From contig OY723245.1 of NCBI GenBank assembly GCA_963210315.1, positions 2,493,910 through 2,557,909 of the forward strand: a stretch of DNA of 64,000 nt, read 5' to 3'. This DNA comes from Rhynchopus euleeides (taxonomy: Eukaryota; Euglenozoa; Diplonemea; Diplonemida; Diplonemidae). Numbering within the stretch: the stretch's first letter is position 1; every line of letters starts with the position of its first letter. Under the pieces are notes generated by a model. That model was not told the DNA's origin. It saw nothing but the letters and a program-made list of their open reading frames with translations, and ran no database searches. A program made the position numbers and the translations under genes. This document shows, one piece after another, positions 10,536 to 21,482 of this stretch.

Positions 10536-12380
10536 CAGGCGTGCCCCAGGTTCGGTCTGCACACGGGTGCGGGCCCCACCCCGACGGGCCAGCAGCTGCA
10601 CGCCCAACACGCAGCCCCACAGCGCTGTGCCGCCCGGGCCAGGTTTCTCCGGTGCCCTCAGCTCCTCAGCGGGAGCCCCTGGACATCATGGCAGTTCCAT
10701 TTCTGTTGCACGTGGCATATCCTCTGCTTGCAGACCGACGACGGGTGCCGGGTGGTGGTTTTAGTTTTCCGGTTCTCTCGCAAACCCTGCCTGCCAGGAG
10801 GGGCCGCGGACCACACAGCCAGGCACCACCGTATCAATGTTACCAATGATACGAGGCAATGTGTGCTGCCACGGTGCAACAGGGATGCGCCTCGCAGGGC
10901 TGTGAGATCTTCGGGATCGGCTTCCGGAGCACGGTGATGGTACCCGTCTAACTGGACCACCCTGCCATCAGACCACCAACACGTTCCGAGACAGTTGGGT
11001 TGGGTCGAGTCGGGGTCAGGTCAGGGCAAGGGAAGGGTTCTCCACCCCAAAATTCAGAAAATACAAGGTGCGGATCAGAAGCGTGGACACTTTCCGCCAC
11101 AACAGGAATCGCACACAGCATGCCCAGCCAATGGAGCCCTGGATCCCCTCCAGGCTTCATGTTTGCCTCCCCCACGGCAACACTTCACTGCCAGGGGTGC
11201 CCCCTCCTCTCTCCTAGCAACCGAGTCACGATATCACTCACAATATCCATTATTCCCTGGTCCCAGCCTTGGGCGCGGGGCGCCCCTCCCATCACCCACC
11301 CCCCCTCCCTCCACCAACCCCGCGATTTCTTCAATTTTTGTTGCGAAAACGGCCCTGCCCGCCCCACCCCCCCCGCCCCCTCTGGACCCACCTCCGCCCC
11401 TCGCCCCCTTCCGATTGCCAAGGAGCAAAAGTATTGTTTGGGTTGGATTGGCGGGTGTCCAGATGTTCAAGGAGGGGGTGGTGGTGGTGGTGGTGGGTGG
11501 GGGTGAAAGGGTTGTCGCTGTGTTGTGCGTGTGTTGGGCCTGGGGGGGGGGGGGGGATTCGCATCAAATAAAAACAAACCGCTGCGGCTCCCCTCGGTGC
11601 ATTGGTGCAGTGCTTTTCGATCGACACGGCAGCAAAACAAACAAAACTGGAGAGGAAACCCCCCGCCCCCACCCCCGAAGTGTGTTTCGCAGTTGCTGTT
11701 GTTGCCCGCATTTCTGTTTTGGCTTTCCGGTACCCGCAATGCATATGGTTAGTTTATCAGATATCTGTTCTGGGAGCCACGAGTTGACGCCGTGGTGATG
11801 TGCCGCCAAGAGGTGCAGGTCAGTGCACATGGCAGCAGGTGGCCCACGGTGTACGATTTCCTCTCGAGGATGGCGGTGCGGCCAGTGCACGGCAGCGCCG
11901 TGCACTGGCCGCAGGTGCCACAGGCGTGATCTCGTCATGTTCTCAGAGTTTTTTGTTTTCTTCTTGGCCACGGGGAAACGCGCTTCCCTCGTCGGGTTTG
12001 CGTTGTTGTCCCTCCATCAGTGCGCCCCTCCCACCCCCCCCCCCCCCACAACTTGAAAACGCCCCATTTCAAGCACCCATCTCGCTGCTTGTTGCTGTCT
12101 TTTTCTGCGCACGTCCATCTAATCCACACCAGATGTAGGTTGCCCCAAGCGATGCGCGTGTCGGCAGCAGAGAGATATGTCCGCAGCTGGGGACGCCCTT
12201 CTTCTTCTTCTTCTTCTCTCAAGCTGACTCTGTTCGCCCGGGGGTTTTCACTGGCACAGTCGCTGGGTGTGAGGGGGGGGGGTGCAGCAAACTTTTCTGG
12301 GGGCTCTGTGGGTTGTCCCGTTTCTCCAACGAGGAACACACCAGCCACCATGCTGATTCGTGTGGCGTCGGTGGTCTGGC
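10536..12380. other. Gene-free spacer rich in homopolymers
   Basis: I see no gene. The stretch holds C and G runs (for example around 11390, 11476-11510 and 12030-12050), a CTT microsatellite near 12200-12216 and one perfect hairpin at 11878-11912. Small open frames here are low-complexity and lack family motifs. Confidence 0.5.
11878..11912. repeat. Perfect 16-bp hairpin
   Basis: The arm GCGGCCAGTGCACGGC at 11878-11893 is followed by AGC and then its exact reverse complement at 11897-11912. Nothing around it looks like a terminator or RNA gene; its role is unknown. Confidence 0.9.
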
Positions 12381-12389
12381 GAAGAACCC

Positions 12390-13096
12390 AGGGCATTAGT
12401 TTGGGCTGGTTATCCGGTTATGATAACCAGGATTTGGAGAAAACTGGTTATTTCAAAAAATAAAAAAAAAGTCAAAAATCTGGCTCGGAACCGGGGGTTT
12501 CCCTGACCAAGTAACCTGCTGCGCTAGCCCCACCAAGCAGCAATAGTACGACACGACCTGCATCTGTCATTCGGCGGCAGATGCAGGCCAAGATTGTACA
12601 GCCCCCTTCTGCGCCGTCCCTCACCGACGAAACCCAGGCCACGACGAAGGTGAGCCAGCATGCGACCCGGATTCGTGTGTGATCGACCCGTAACGTGCCG
12701 TAAGACTGCAACAGCCGGAATGCGGCCAACATCTGCAGCATTCTGCTGGAGCAGACAGAATCCCTGGGGACAGATTCTGGAACCGCGTCGTGTCCTTCGC
12801 CACTGACTGGTGCAACGCCATGGGTGGTGGGAAACCCGGGGCGCAACTCCACGCGTGTAGATGGGTTATCCTCCTGGCACCAGCGCGAATTGTGTGCTGT
12901 GTCTGACACCTCTCACAAACCCGGGGGAAGTAGAGACTATACATAACCTGGGGGTGGGGAGACAGATAATAGCACGCCGCGGTCACAACGGCGCAGGAGG
13001 CGCTCGGGCGCGAAGCGCCCGAGCGAAAATATTTGGTGGGTCATAACCAGGGTAACCAGGTTTCAGGCTCCGTCGGGAAGGTCAAACTAATGCCCT
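12390..13096. mobile_element. Non-autonomous DNA transposon with 9-bp target duplication
   Basis: The element is 707 bp. It begins AGGGCATTAGTTTG and ends with the exact reverse complement at 13083-13096. It is flanked by a perfect 9-bp direct repeat GAAGAACCC at 12381-12389 and 13097-13105. A 9-bp duplication points to the Mutator-like (MULE) class rather than hAT (8 bp) or Tc1 (TA). Just inside both ends are GGTTA-type palindromic motifs. No transposase is encoded. The perfect flanks suggest recent insertion. Confidence 0.85.
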
Positions 13097-13105
13097 GAAG
13101 AACCC

Positions 13106-16100
13106 CAATGTAAAAAAAAATATCAAGCTGTTCTAGCCCCTTCGCACAGCAGGCACAGCAGCCCGCGGCAGTCATGCGACGGCACATTGTCAGGATTTCA
13201 AACCATGCCGATATACTTCTTTCTTTGGCTGTGATGCTGTTGTTCACCATGTGTCACATGCCGGGTTATTTTCCTTTTTTCCTTTCTCTCTTTGCGGGCA
13301 GGGGAGGGGAGAAGCAACGAGGGCAAGTTGTGACAAGGGCGGAGGGGGAGGGGAGGGGGGGAGGGAGGGAGGCCAATACTTCACGGTCTTGCGCCGCCGC
13401 CGCCGCCACTCCCCCCATCCCCCTCCCCCCTGTGTCCTCCACACAACCCCCCCCCCCATCGGAGTTCCTCATCTCTTTTGTTCTCCTATTTTGCCGACCA
13501 GTGTAGTTGTGCCCAAATTTTCTCCCCCTTTTCTCTTTTCTCTTTTCTCTTTTCTCTGTTTTCTTTCTACCTTTTACGTCCCCCCCCCCCTTCTGTCCTC
13601 CTGCCCCTCTCCTCCCGCGTTTGCTGATTCTTTTTGCGAGATAACCGGTCGATCATCTGACGTGGTACCTGCGTTGAGGGGTATTTTTTTCTCCAGTTCT
13701 GCCATGTCAGCCTGCACTGTGGGCGCTATTGCTCCTTCGCGAGAGCTGTGTGCCAGAACATCGTTAGGGGGCAGGAGGCCCTGTGGCGAGGAAGTTAGGT
13801 GGTCGTCTTCGCTCTGTGTCGGCGTGCCATCCTATTCTGTGGGGGGGCAGGGGACCAGTCTTCGAGTCCCGCCCCCACAGGGGGAGGGACTGCTGTTCGG
13901 TGGGGGGGGGGGGGGGGAGTCACGGGTTTATTCAATTCTTCTGGCACGAACGACTCTTTCTGGCCCTGCAGTATCAACAGGGGCACAGGAAAGCATCAGG
14001 CGTGTGTGGGGGTGTGGGGTGACATCTCAGAATGGTTGTGGTTTGTCGTGCCTGCCGGGACGAATGGGTGGAGGGCCTCCCGGGATGTCTGCTCAAGATG
14101 AAGTCAAAAAAATGGTGGGGGGGCTTCACAAAGCAACCACAAGGCAGCAAGCATTTTTCAGTAAAAAGATGAGTAAAAAATAGTTTAAAGATCCGGAACC
14201 CAACAAAAAAAGTAAAGAACCTCCAACAACAAGAATTTGTTTTCACCTTCACGAGGGGGCGGCGGAGGCGATCTGTGGTGTGATCGAAAATCGGCAATCG
14301 CCGATTCGAGCCAGTTCGGCTTTGACCCACCCACACCACTGCATGTCAACGAGTCGGATCTGCCGTCTTCCTTGGGCTGTGCTCAGGGTGCCCACAGCAG
14401 TCTTAGTGCGGTACCCCTACACGGCACAACAGGAGACACCTCAAAAAGGTTTTGTCAGATTTTCTTCAGACAATGAAGCCACACTCTCCCCCACCCCCCT
14501 CACAGCAGGGAACGAAACAGAACCGAATGGCTTTCGGGGAGTAGGGGGCCTGGGGCAACGGTGCCTGAAGGGGATTTACCCCTTGGCAGGTTTTGTTCCA
14601 AACTGCGACACGGCGCGGGGTCGGTGGGGTGGGGGGGGGGGGTGGCAAGTGTACTTCCAACGGGCCGGTTGGCAGGGTTCCGGGGATGGGCAACCTCTTC
14701 AGACCGCTTTCGCGCACTGATCAGGCCACATCACTCCCTTTTCCGAGGCGATTTCCCGGCGGCTTTCCTCGGGGAAGTTACCAGAGGGAGTCGGTGAGGC
14801 TGCGATCTGATGAGCTCCACTTTGATGGGTCTTTCTCACGGCTGTCGAGAGTACCTTCTCTGCGTACGGGCTGACTGCGAGGCAAATTAGGCTTGGCTGT
14901 TCTGCCCAAGCCCGCAGATGACTCAGACGGAATCCCGGAGACTAATGCACCCTCCATTGATCCAGCACTGTGGTGACCAGCGCCATCACGGTGGGCAGAG
15001 GACCTCGTATAAGGCGTGCACCCCTCACGGGGGGTGCTGCCCAGAGCACACACGCCCATCCAAAAAGAATGGTTCGGATCGTTCAACCTCTCGTTCCATG
15101 CTCGCTCTTGCTTACCTCGTGACCCGGACCCCCACAGCCCCACCCACCCCACCACCCCCACACTCCTCAGCCACCACGTGTGCTCACCCTGACTTCCCTT
15201 TGCCCGTCTTAGACTTTCTTCTGTCAAAAACAATCTGTATCTTTCGTCCATCTGGGCCCACCCTGCCACCCCGTGTGTTCTGATGCTTGTTATTACACCC
15301 ACCCTCTCCCGCCCGCGTTGTGTGCACGGTGTGCAGGGGTGATGGTGAGAGGTTAAGGGGGTACACACACTCACATGCCCCCCCCTGTCGTGCCCATTCT
15401 CGATTTTCTTCGCTGTCTTTCGCCGCCCGGTTTGCTCCCGCCACCCCCTCCACTCCGCACAGAGTAGGGGCGCCAAGGGCAGGGTGTGTGGGAGAAGACA
15501 GCGGTTGTCAGCCCCGCGATAGAGGTGGGTTTCACGCACGGGGGGGGGGGGGTCGGGGGAACCTTCATCAGCTTTCGCGTGCCCAGTAATATCCACACAA
15601 GCGAGCATCACGCTGTTGCGCGCCCAGGCAGCAGACACTCCAGCATTTTTTTGGCACTTGTTGGGGGTGTGTCCCAGGCCTTATTGATTATCAACAACAG
15701 AGAGCCCCTCTGGGCGTCGGGCTGCCCCCAAAATAGGGGGTCCCCAGACACGATCCCCAAAAAAATGTCCCGCGCGCCTCTAAGGCGCTCTGGATTTTTA
15801 TTATGTCATCCAGATGTCACATCTGGTTCCAGGAACACCGGTTTTTGGCCTCAGGAAGTCGAAAAATATGTGTGGAAAATGTCACTCCAGTACAGCCGCT
15901 CTTTACTCGTATTTTGTTTGTGATGCGTTGACGCTTCCACAACCTTCCACAAGTGTGCGTAAAAATTTTTATTCCTGACCAGGATCCCCTAAAAGGCCGA
16001 TTTCCCCGTTTACACATGGGGGATTTCATGCAACGCCCGCTCGTGTGCTGAGTGTGCTATCCGCGACGTGGACGCGGTCGCCCTCTTCCTCCCAGAAGCC

Positions 16101-16736
16101 ACTGATCTTCCTCATCCAACTTCACCTCCGGATGTACGCGGCACGTGCTTGGGTTGTCCTGTCGCAGTGCAGCAGAAGTTCCTGTGCACTGCTGCCCAAG
16201 CCATTTCGGCTGCACGGAATATGCCACGCAGAGTAACCTGGTATCGCGTGACCAGCTCGTGAGGCTTGGTGCCCCGAATCGAATCGATAGGCTGCGAGGT
16301 GCATTGCCTCGGTCAGTTGATGTCCTTGCGTGTGCATTTTTGTGCACAACAGTCCCTTGGGTATCTGCAGCGCAGGTGCCTGCACTGGACCAGGACCCCT
16401 GATTTACCTCTGGCACTTGTTGATCGGAACGGATGCAGCGACATGCCACGGTGCCCATGGATAGCCATGCCGGCACGAAAGTACGTTCACGACGGTTGAT
16501 TACCATTGCTGCACTCTGTCAAAACCCGAAGGGTCTCAGCTCACCTGAACGCCCACCAGGCCCCCCAGCAGGGGGTGAAACCAAAGGGTCCCCCCTGGGG
16601 GTTTTTTGACCCAGAATTTTCGAATTCGACATGTCCCCGGGATTTCCACTACCGTCCCCTGCAGAACAAATGTTAAAAATAAATTCATAATTCGAAATCT
16701 GGACCTCAAAACCCAGTTTTTAACATTTCTGCCTTA
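13106..16736. other. Gene-free spacer
   Basis: No supported gene. The stretch contains a TTTTCTC-type microsatellite (about 13530-13560), several G or C runs of 10 or more (13438, 13898, 14628, 15540), and long but compositionally trivial open frames that I did not accept. Near 16669-16685 is a 17-base AT-rich word (aaatgttaaaaataaat) that recurs at 17114-17130, just beyond the miniature element at 16737-17100. Confidence 0.45.
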
Positions 16737-17100
16737 CCTGGGACCCCCCGTGTATAAGTCCCCCCCCCTTACCCCCGTGTTTAAGTCCCCCCCTGGGGGT
16801 CTGGCAGGGGGGGGACTTAAACACAGGGGGACCTAAACACGGGGGTGGGCTGGTCTGGAGGGTCATCAGGTGGCCCCTAGGCCCTCCAGGTGCTGTCAGA
16901 GTCGAAAAGTGGGGTGCGAAAAGTCCATCCGGACCGGAATTACCCCCCTACGACAGCAGAGGAAGAGGTCTTCTTGGTCTCCACTGTGCCACCCCCGTGT
17001 TTAAGCCCCCCCTGTGTTTAGGTCCGCCCCCCCCGTGTTTAAGTCCCCCCCGGCCGAAAATCGCCTCCAGGGGGGGGACTTAAACACGGGGGGTCCCAGG
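16737..17100. mobile_element. Miniature TA-flanked element with GTGTTTAAGTCCCCCC motifs
   Basis: The element is about 364 bp, flanked by TA at 16735-16736 and 17101-17102. Its inverted ends read CCTGGGACCCCCCGTGT. The word CCGTGTTTAAGTCCCCC or its reverse complement appears at least five times inside, making nested palindromes. It is non-coding and resembles a MITE of the Tc1/mariner class. Confidence 0.7.
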
Positions 17101-17243
17101 TAACATTTTAATTAAATGTTAAAAATAAATGGCGAGCGAGGGCGGGGAGGTGGGGTGGGGCGGGGGGCTGGGCCGTCCACGCGAGCACATGACGTTCATG
17201 ATCTGATCACTCTCTCGCTGCTGCCTTGCATGAGGCACTCCTT

Positions 17244-19397
17244 CTATGCACAATGTGCACACCGCGTCTTTGCGTACACTTTCAGCGCTGGTTTCCCGCA
17301 GACACAGGTCGTGCATTCCATGTTGCGGATAAAGGCCATCAGTGCGACCTTGGGCCCCAGAGCCAGTTTCGTTGCATCCAGGTGCTCTTGGGTGAGGTGG
17401 CGCAAAATCAGGGGCGTTTCAAATCCGAGCGCCCCAAGATCCTGGATCACACAGCCAACCCCTTCCTCGTTCAGAGCTTGGGCTAGAGAGGGGCACATAG
17501 AGGGTTCGGGTGAAGCAGGAGGTGCGGGGTTCGTCGGCTCGCCATCAGCTTCTTGAGTTTCTGCGCCCCCTTCTGTCTCATCTTCACAATCTCCGGTGTC
17601 GGGTTCGATGAATTCACCCTCGCTCAGTACATCGCAGGTATCGTCCGAGCACGCACTCTCGTTGTCGCGGTGCTGGTGGAGGTACCCAGCACGGAGGGCA
17701 GTTGCGTAAAAGGCGTTGTCCCAGCACTCCAAGATACCGGTGCGTTCCCACCCGCACAGTAGCGCCGTCTTGTCACATGCATCAATGGCTTGCTGGACCG
17801 TCGGAAGAAGGCTGCGCTTCAAAGTAGACCACGAGAGATCGACGTTGGGGGCGGTGTCAGCGAGCACAGCGGGCACGAGTTCCTGGTTGATGGTTTGCCG
17901 ACGGAGGGCTGCGAGGCGTGGCTTGAGTACGCCAAAGAACCCAACATCCAGGGGCTGTGCGATACTGGTCGTATTCGGGGGCAAGTAATACAGCAGCAAC
18001 CAGCTTGGCTTCTGAGTCCAGGCGTCCCTGAGTTTCACATGGAAACGCACACAATCCATGATCACAACTGCGTATTCGTTCTCCCCACGCTTGCCGGCGA
18101 GGTATGCGACGATCTGCTCCATGAGAATCACAAACGTCTCATATGATGCCCAATGACTATCCTCGCGTAGGACTTCGTCAAAAAGGAGACCTGTCACAGT
18201 GCCCCCGAGTTTAGACCTCTCAGTTTTTCCTTGGGAAATGATTTGTAGGTGGGTCACCACCCCCTCAGCAGATATCACAAATGTTCCCGTGACGCCTTTG
18301 TTGTGTTCCGCAGCGAGCACAGATGACGATTGAGTTTCGCCGCTGCTTGATGGAGTCCGGCCCCACATCGTTCGGACCGTTGGAAGAACCGTGAGAAAGG
18401 TCTCATCGAGGTTGAGAACCATAGACGGCTTGATGCCGTGTGTCTTCACCTCAACACAGAGCCTGTACCGGAAATCCAGAACTTGTTCGTGCGCGTTTGA
18501 CGGGAGGGGGGCCTTCACACGCCTTCTGCGACGGTATCCCATGCTTTTCAGCATGCGCAGCACATACGTGTCCGATACCGTCGTGTCCGAATCAACCACA
18601 CCCCTCGTCTTGAGCTCCTGGATAAGCGTACTGTTGAGGTCGCTGATGCTGAGGTGGGCGCAGCCGTTGCGGAAGAGGCTCTCCACCAGGACCCCGAGCG
18701 AAGCCACCTGCTTCTCATTCAGCTTTGGCTTCGCACCACCGCCCTTCGAACGACGCCCCCCCTTCGTGTCCAGACGCTGGAGCGCTTGCTCGAACCTGAC
18801 GACATGGGCTTGATGGAGACCACTGAGGTTTGGGAACATGGATTGGGACAGTGCGACACCCCGAGTCATGCCGTACTTTTTCACCATGCAAACGGCTACT
18901 CGTTTCTCCCACTCCGTGAATCTGCGGTATTTTTTTGCAGCCTGCTCTGTCACAGCGTCCGGTGCAGCCGGGTTCTCTTCTGCAAGGAGGGCGCAGACTT
19001 TGGTGATGGCCCTGTCCAGCCATTCCTTGCAGTGGCGCTCATAGTTTGGCGGCCGACCGCGCCGTTTCTTCTTCGGGGGAGGAGAAGCCATGACGGGGGC
19101 AGGAGGAGCTTCGTCGACGTCAATCACGCAACCCAGTAGCTCCACCTTCGGGGGGGGAACCAGGATCAGGGCCATCCACGCCGCATACTCCGGCAATTCG
19201 ACACCATCCCCCATCTCGAACCACACGAACATGACGAATGATGCTGTGAGCATGGTCATTGCCGCCTGGGCGCGCAGGGCCCGAGCCATCGTTGACACTT
19301 CCTCTTCCCGCTCTGCCTTCAGGCGTCGCTCCTCTCCCGTGAGGACTCTGAAGAATCGGGTCAACTTGGGGCTCTTCATTTTTGCCTTGGGGGGCAT
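17244..19397 (-). CDS. Pogo/Tigger-like DDE transposase
   Basis: The frame encodes 717 residues. I chose the ATG at 19397 (MPPKAKMKSPK) because a pyrimidine tract ending in cccacag lies 16 bases upstream; an in-frame ATG at 19520 lies in low-complexity sequence. The DDE_1 (pogo/Tigger/Jerky) family is shown by VLNLDETFL, AVVIMDCVRFH and LPPNTTSIAQPLDVGFF. The three aspartates in these motifs make a DDD triad. N-terminal parts hold a KKKRRGRPP nuclear-localisation or AT-hook-like patch and helix-turn-helix regions (KLNEKQVASLGVLVES; TYVLRMLKSMGYRRRRR). The C-terminus is acidic and then Cys-rich (CTTCVCGKPA, CAHCA), perhaps a zinc knuckle. The frame is uninterrupted, so the gene may be active or domesticated. 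It runs against the host genes. I could not fix the terminal repeats of its element. Confidence 0.85.
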   Translation of the reverse strand: MPPKAKMKSPKLTRFFRVLTGEERRLKAEREEEVSTMARALRAQAAMTMLTASFVMFVWFEMGDGVELPEYAAWMALILVPPPKVELLGCVIDVDEAPPAPVMASPPPKKKRRGRPPNYERHCKEWLDRAITKVCALLAEENPAAPDAVTEQAAKKYRRFTEWEKRVAVCMVKKYGMTRGVALSQSMFPNLSGLHQAHVVRFEQALQRLDTKGGRRSKGGGAKPKLNEKQVASLGVLVESLFRNGCAHLSISDLNSTLIQELKTRGVVDSDTTVSDTYVLRMLKSMGYRRRRRVKAPLPSNAHEQVLDFRYRLCVEVKTHGIKPSMVLNLDETFLTVLPTVRTMWGRTPSSSGETQSSSVLAAEHNKGVTGTFVISAEGVVTHLQIISQGKTERSKLGGTVTGLLFDEVLREDSHWASYETFVILMEQIVAYLAGKRGENEYAVVIMDCVRFHVKLRDAWTQKPSWLLLYYLPPNTTSIAQPLDVGFFGVLKPRLAALRRQTINQELVPAVLADTAPNVDLSWSTLKRSLLPTVQQAIDACDKTALLCGWERTGILECWDNAFYATALRAGYLHQHRDNESACSDDTCDVLSEGEFIEPDTGDCEDETEGGAETQEADGEPTNPAPPASPEPSMCPSLAQALNEEGVGCVIQDLGALGFETPLILRHLTQEHLDATKLALGPKVALMAFIRNMECTTCVCGKPALKVYAKTRCAHCA

Positions 19398-19576
19398 TGT
19401 GTCGTTTGTCCTCCTGTGGGAGTGCTGTGGGCTGACATGCAACAATCCAGATACAGTGCACTGTGCTGAGGAGTGGGGGGCGAGAGGAGGGGAGGGGGGG
19501 GGGGAGGGGTTGATGATCATCTTCGAAAATCAGCAGGTAAGCTGAGTACGTGTGGTTCCCTCCCCCCAAAAAAAAA

Positions 19577-19710
19577 GTACTGCTTACAGGGGGGGGGCGA
19601 ATAGTATTACTACGTAATACTATTTGGCGAACCAACCTGTATATTTGACCCCCCCCAAAAAAGGTATATTTTTGGGGGTGGCCAAATAGTATTACGTAGT
19701 AGTACTGCTC
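19577..19710. repeat. Inverted repeat around TAATACTATTTGGC
   Basis: The arms gtactgc...aatactatttggc and gccaaatagtatt...gtactgc face each other over a short centre, and an inner palindrome (aatagtatt/aatactatt) lies in the left arm. Related words recur at 20056-20090. This may be the end of the adjoining transposase element or a separate palindromic repeat. Confidence 0.55.
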
Positions 19711-20095
19711 CAAAATTCGTGAAAGGGGGCGTTTCGAGGGGTCTCCCGTTCTATTGCACTTTTCGGAATCCGTGCGGATCGTAGTGGGGTCATTTTGGTG
19801 GCTCAAGTGCCAAGCTTCACCCATGAAATGCGGGTCGGGTTCGGGCACTTGTGAAGGGAAAAGGTGACTGGCAGGCAGCTTGCCCACCCATACCACCCAC
19901 CCAGCATGACCCCCCTCACAGATTTGCCAAAACACCGTTCGTTTGAACGTTTGGAATCTGTGCGGATCGTGGTGGGGTCATTTTGGACATGGGGTGCCTA
20001 TCTGCACCCCGTACTTAGGGTCACCAAAAACGTGCCCCAGAGCTCCCGAAAAAAAAGTAATACTATTTGGCACCGTAATACTATTCAACTAGGTA

Positions 20096-20240
20096 ATACC
20101 GTATTCGGAAAAATACTGGAACGGAAAAATGCTGGAACGGATTTTTTCTGGAACGGAAAATAACTGGAACAAACCCGAGTTTTCGAAACTTGGAACATTA
20201 TTCCGTTCCAGTATTTTTCCGTTCCAGAATTAGAATATGG
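20096..20240. repeat. Inverted GGAACGG repeats related to the 42.8-kb element
   Basis: It begins taccgtattcgg and carries repeated words of the type ggaaaaatactggaacgg on the left and the reverse complement (ccgttccagtatttttcc) on the right. The start matches the end of the miniature element at 42777-43111 (CCGTATACG), so both probably belong to one family. Confidence 0.55.
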
Positions 20241-20303
20241 GGGAAATTGGCGGGTACTTGTCAGTTTTTCGGGCACATGTGAATCCCACCTCACCCCGGG
20301 CTG

Positions 20304-21420
20304 CCCCAGGGTGGCCGGATTTTCGACATGTCGAAAAAAAAATTTTTTGGCCGAAAAAAAAATTTTTTTTTGTAAGTTCGGCGTAGCCAACTCAGGAAAC
20401 TTTTCACCGTGCGGATCCTTGCGAACACTTCACACGCCCGGCAGGCTGGTGGGGTGTTCTGCGTTCGAAGAACACAAACTGTCGTTGCTACCTTCTCTCT
20501 TGAGATTCACTCGGTTGCATTAGTTTTTTCGGCCGACTAAACCGAAAATCGGGCCCTCTGGGGTGCCACACCGATATTTTTCGGATTTTTTTCGGATTTT
20601 TTTTCGATTTTTTTCGGTTGGGGTGGCCACCAGTCCAGGCTGCTGCCCCAGGGTGGCCGGATTTTCGACATGTCGAAAAAAAAAATTTTTTGGCCGAAAA
20701 AAAAATTTTTTTTTCGGCCGACTAAACCGAAAATCGGGCCCTCTGGGGTGCCACACCGATATTTTTCGGATTTTTTTCGGATTTTTTTCCGATTTTTTTC
20801 GGTTGGGGTGGCCACCAGTCCAGGCTGCTGCCCCAGGGTGGCCGGATTTTCGACATGTCGAAAAAAAATTTTTTTGGCCGAAAAAAAATTTTTTTTTTGT
20901 AAGTTCGGCGTAGCCAACTCAGGAAACTTTTCACCGTGCGGATCCTTGCGAACACTTCACACGCCCGGCAGGCTGGTGGGGTGTTCTGCGTTCGAAGAAC
21001 ACAAACTGTCGTTGCTACCTTCTCTCTTGAGATTCACTCGGTTGCATTAGTTTTTTCGGCCGACTAAACCGAAAATCGGGCCCTCTGGGGTGCCACACCG
21101 ATATTTTTCGGATTTTTTTCGGATTTTTTTTCGATTTTTTTCGGTTGGGGTGGCCACCAGTCCAGGCTGCTGCCCCAGGGTGGCCGGATTTTCGACATGT
21201 CGAAAAAAAAATTTTTTTGGCCGAAAAAAAAATTTTTTTTTCGGCCGACTAAACCGAAAATCGGGCCCTCTGGGGTGCCACACCGATATTTTTCGGATTT
21301 TTTTCGGATTTTTTTTCGATTTTTTTCGGTTGGGGTGGCCACCAGTCCAGGCTGCTGCCCCAGGGTGGCCGGATTTTCGACATGTCGAAAAAAATTTTTT
21401 TTGGCCGAAAAAAAAATTTT
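20304..21420. repeat. Compound A/T-palindrome satellite
   Basis: A module beginning GGCCGGATTTTCGACATG recurs near 20311, 20657, 20839, 21181 and 21364. Spacings alternate between about 345 and 183 bases, so a unit of about 527 bases made of a long and a short module is tandemly duplicated. Each module carries face-to-face A and T runs of 8-10 around GGCCG that can fold on themselves. Open frames here (K/F-rich on both strands) simply reflect these runs. Confidence 0.8.
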
Positions 21421-21482
21421 TCCGGGGGGCTTCGCCCCCCGGACCCCCCATGTGGGGGGCTCCGCCCCCCACGCCCCCCACC
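21421..21482. repeat. Two GC-rich hairpins
   Basis: CCGGGGGGC-TTC-GCCCCCCGG is followed by GTGGGGGGC-TCC-GCCCCCCAC. Both are perfect stems with three-base loops, of the same type as the dispersed hairpin repeat at 44.1-44.3 and 63.0-64.0 kb. Confidence 0.8.

Noticed and set aside
13251-14183. 310-codon plus-strand frame
   Set aside because: Its translation is low-complexity (Gly/Ser/Pro/Phe from G, C and T runs) with no recognisable domain.
14778-15638. 286-codon minus-strand frame
   Set aside because: It has no family motif, runs against all host genes and crosses homopolymer-rich spacer; composition alone explains it.
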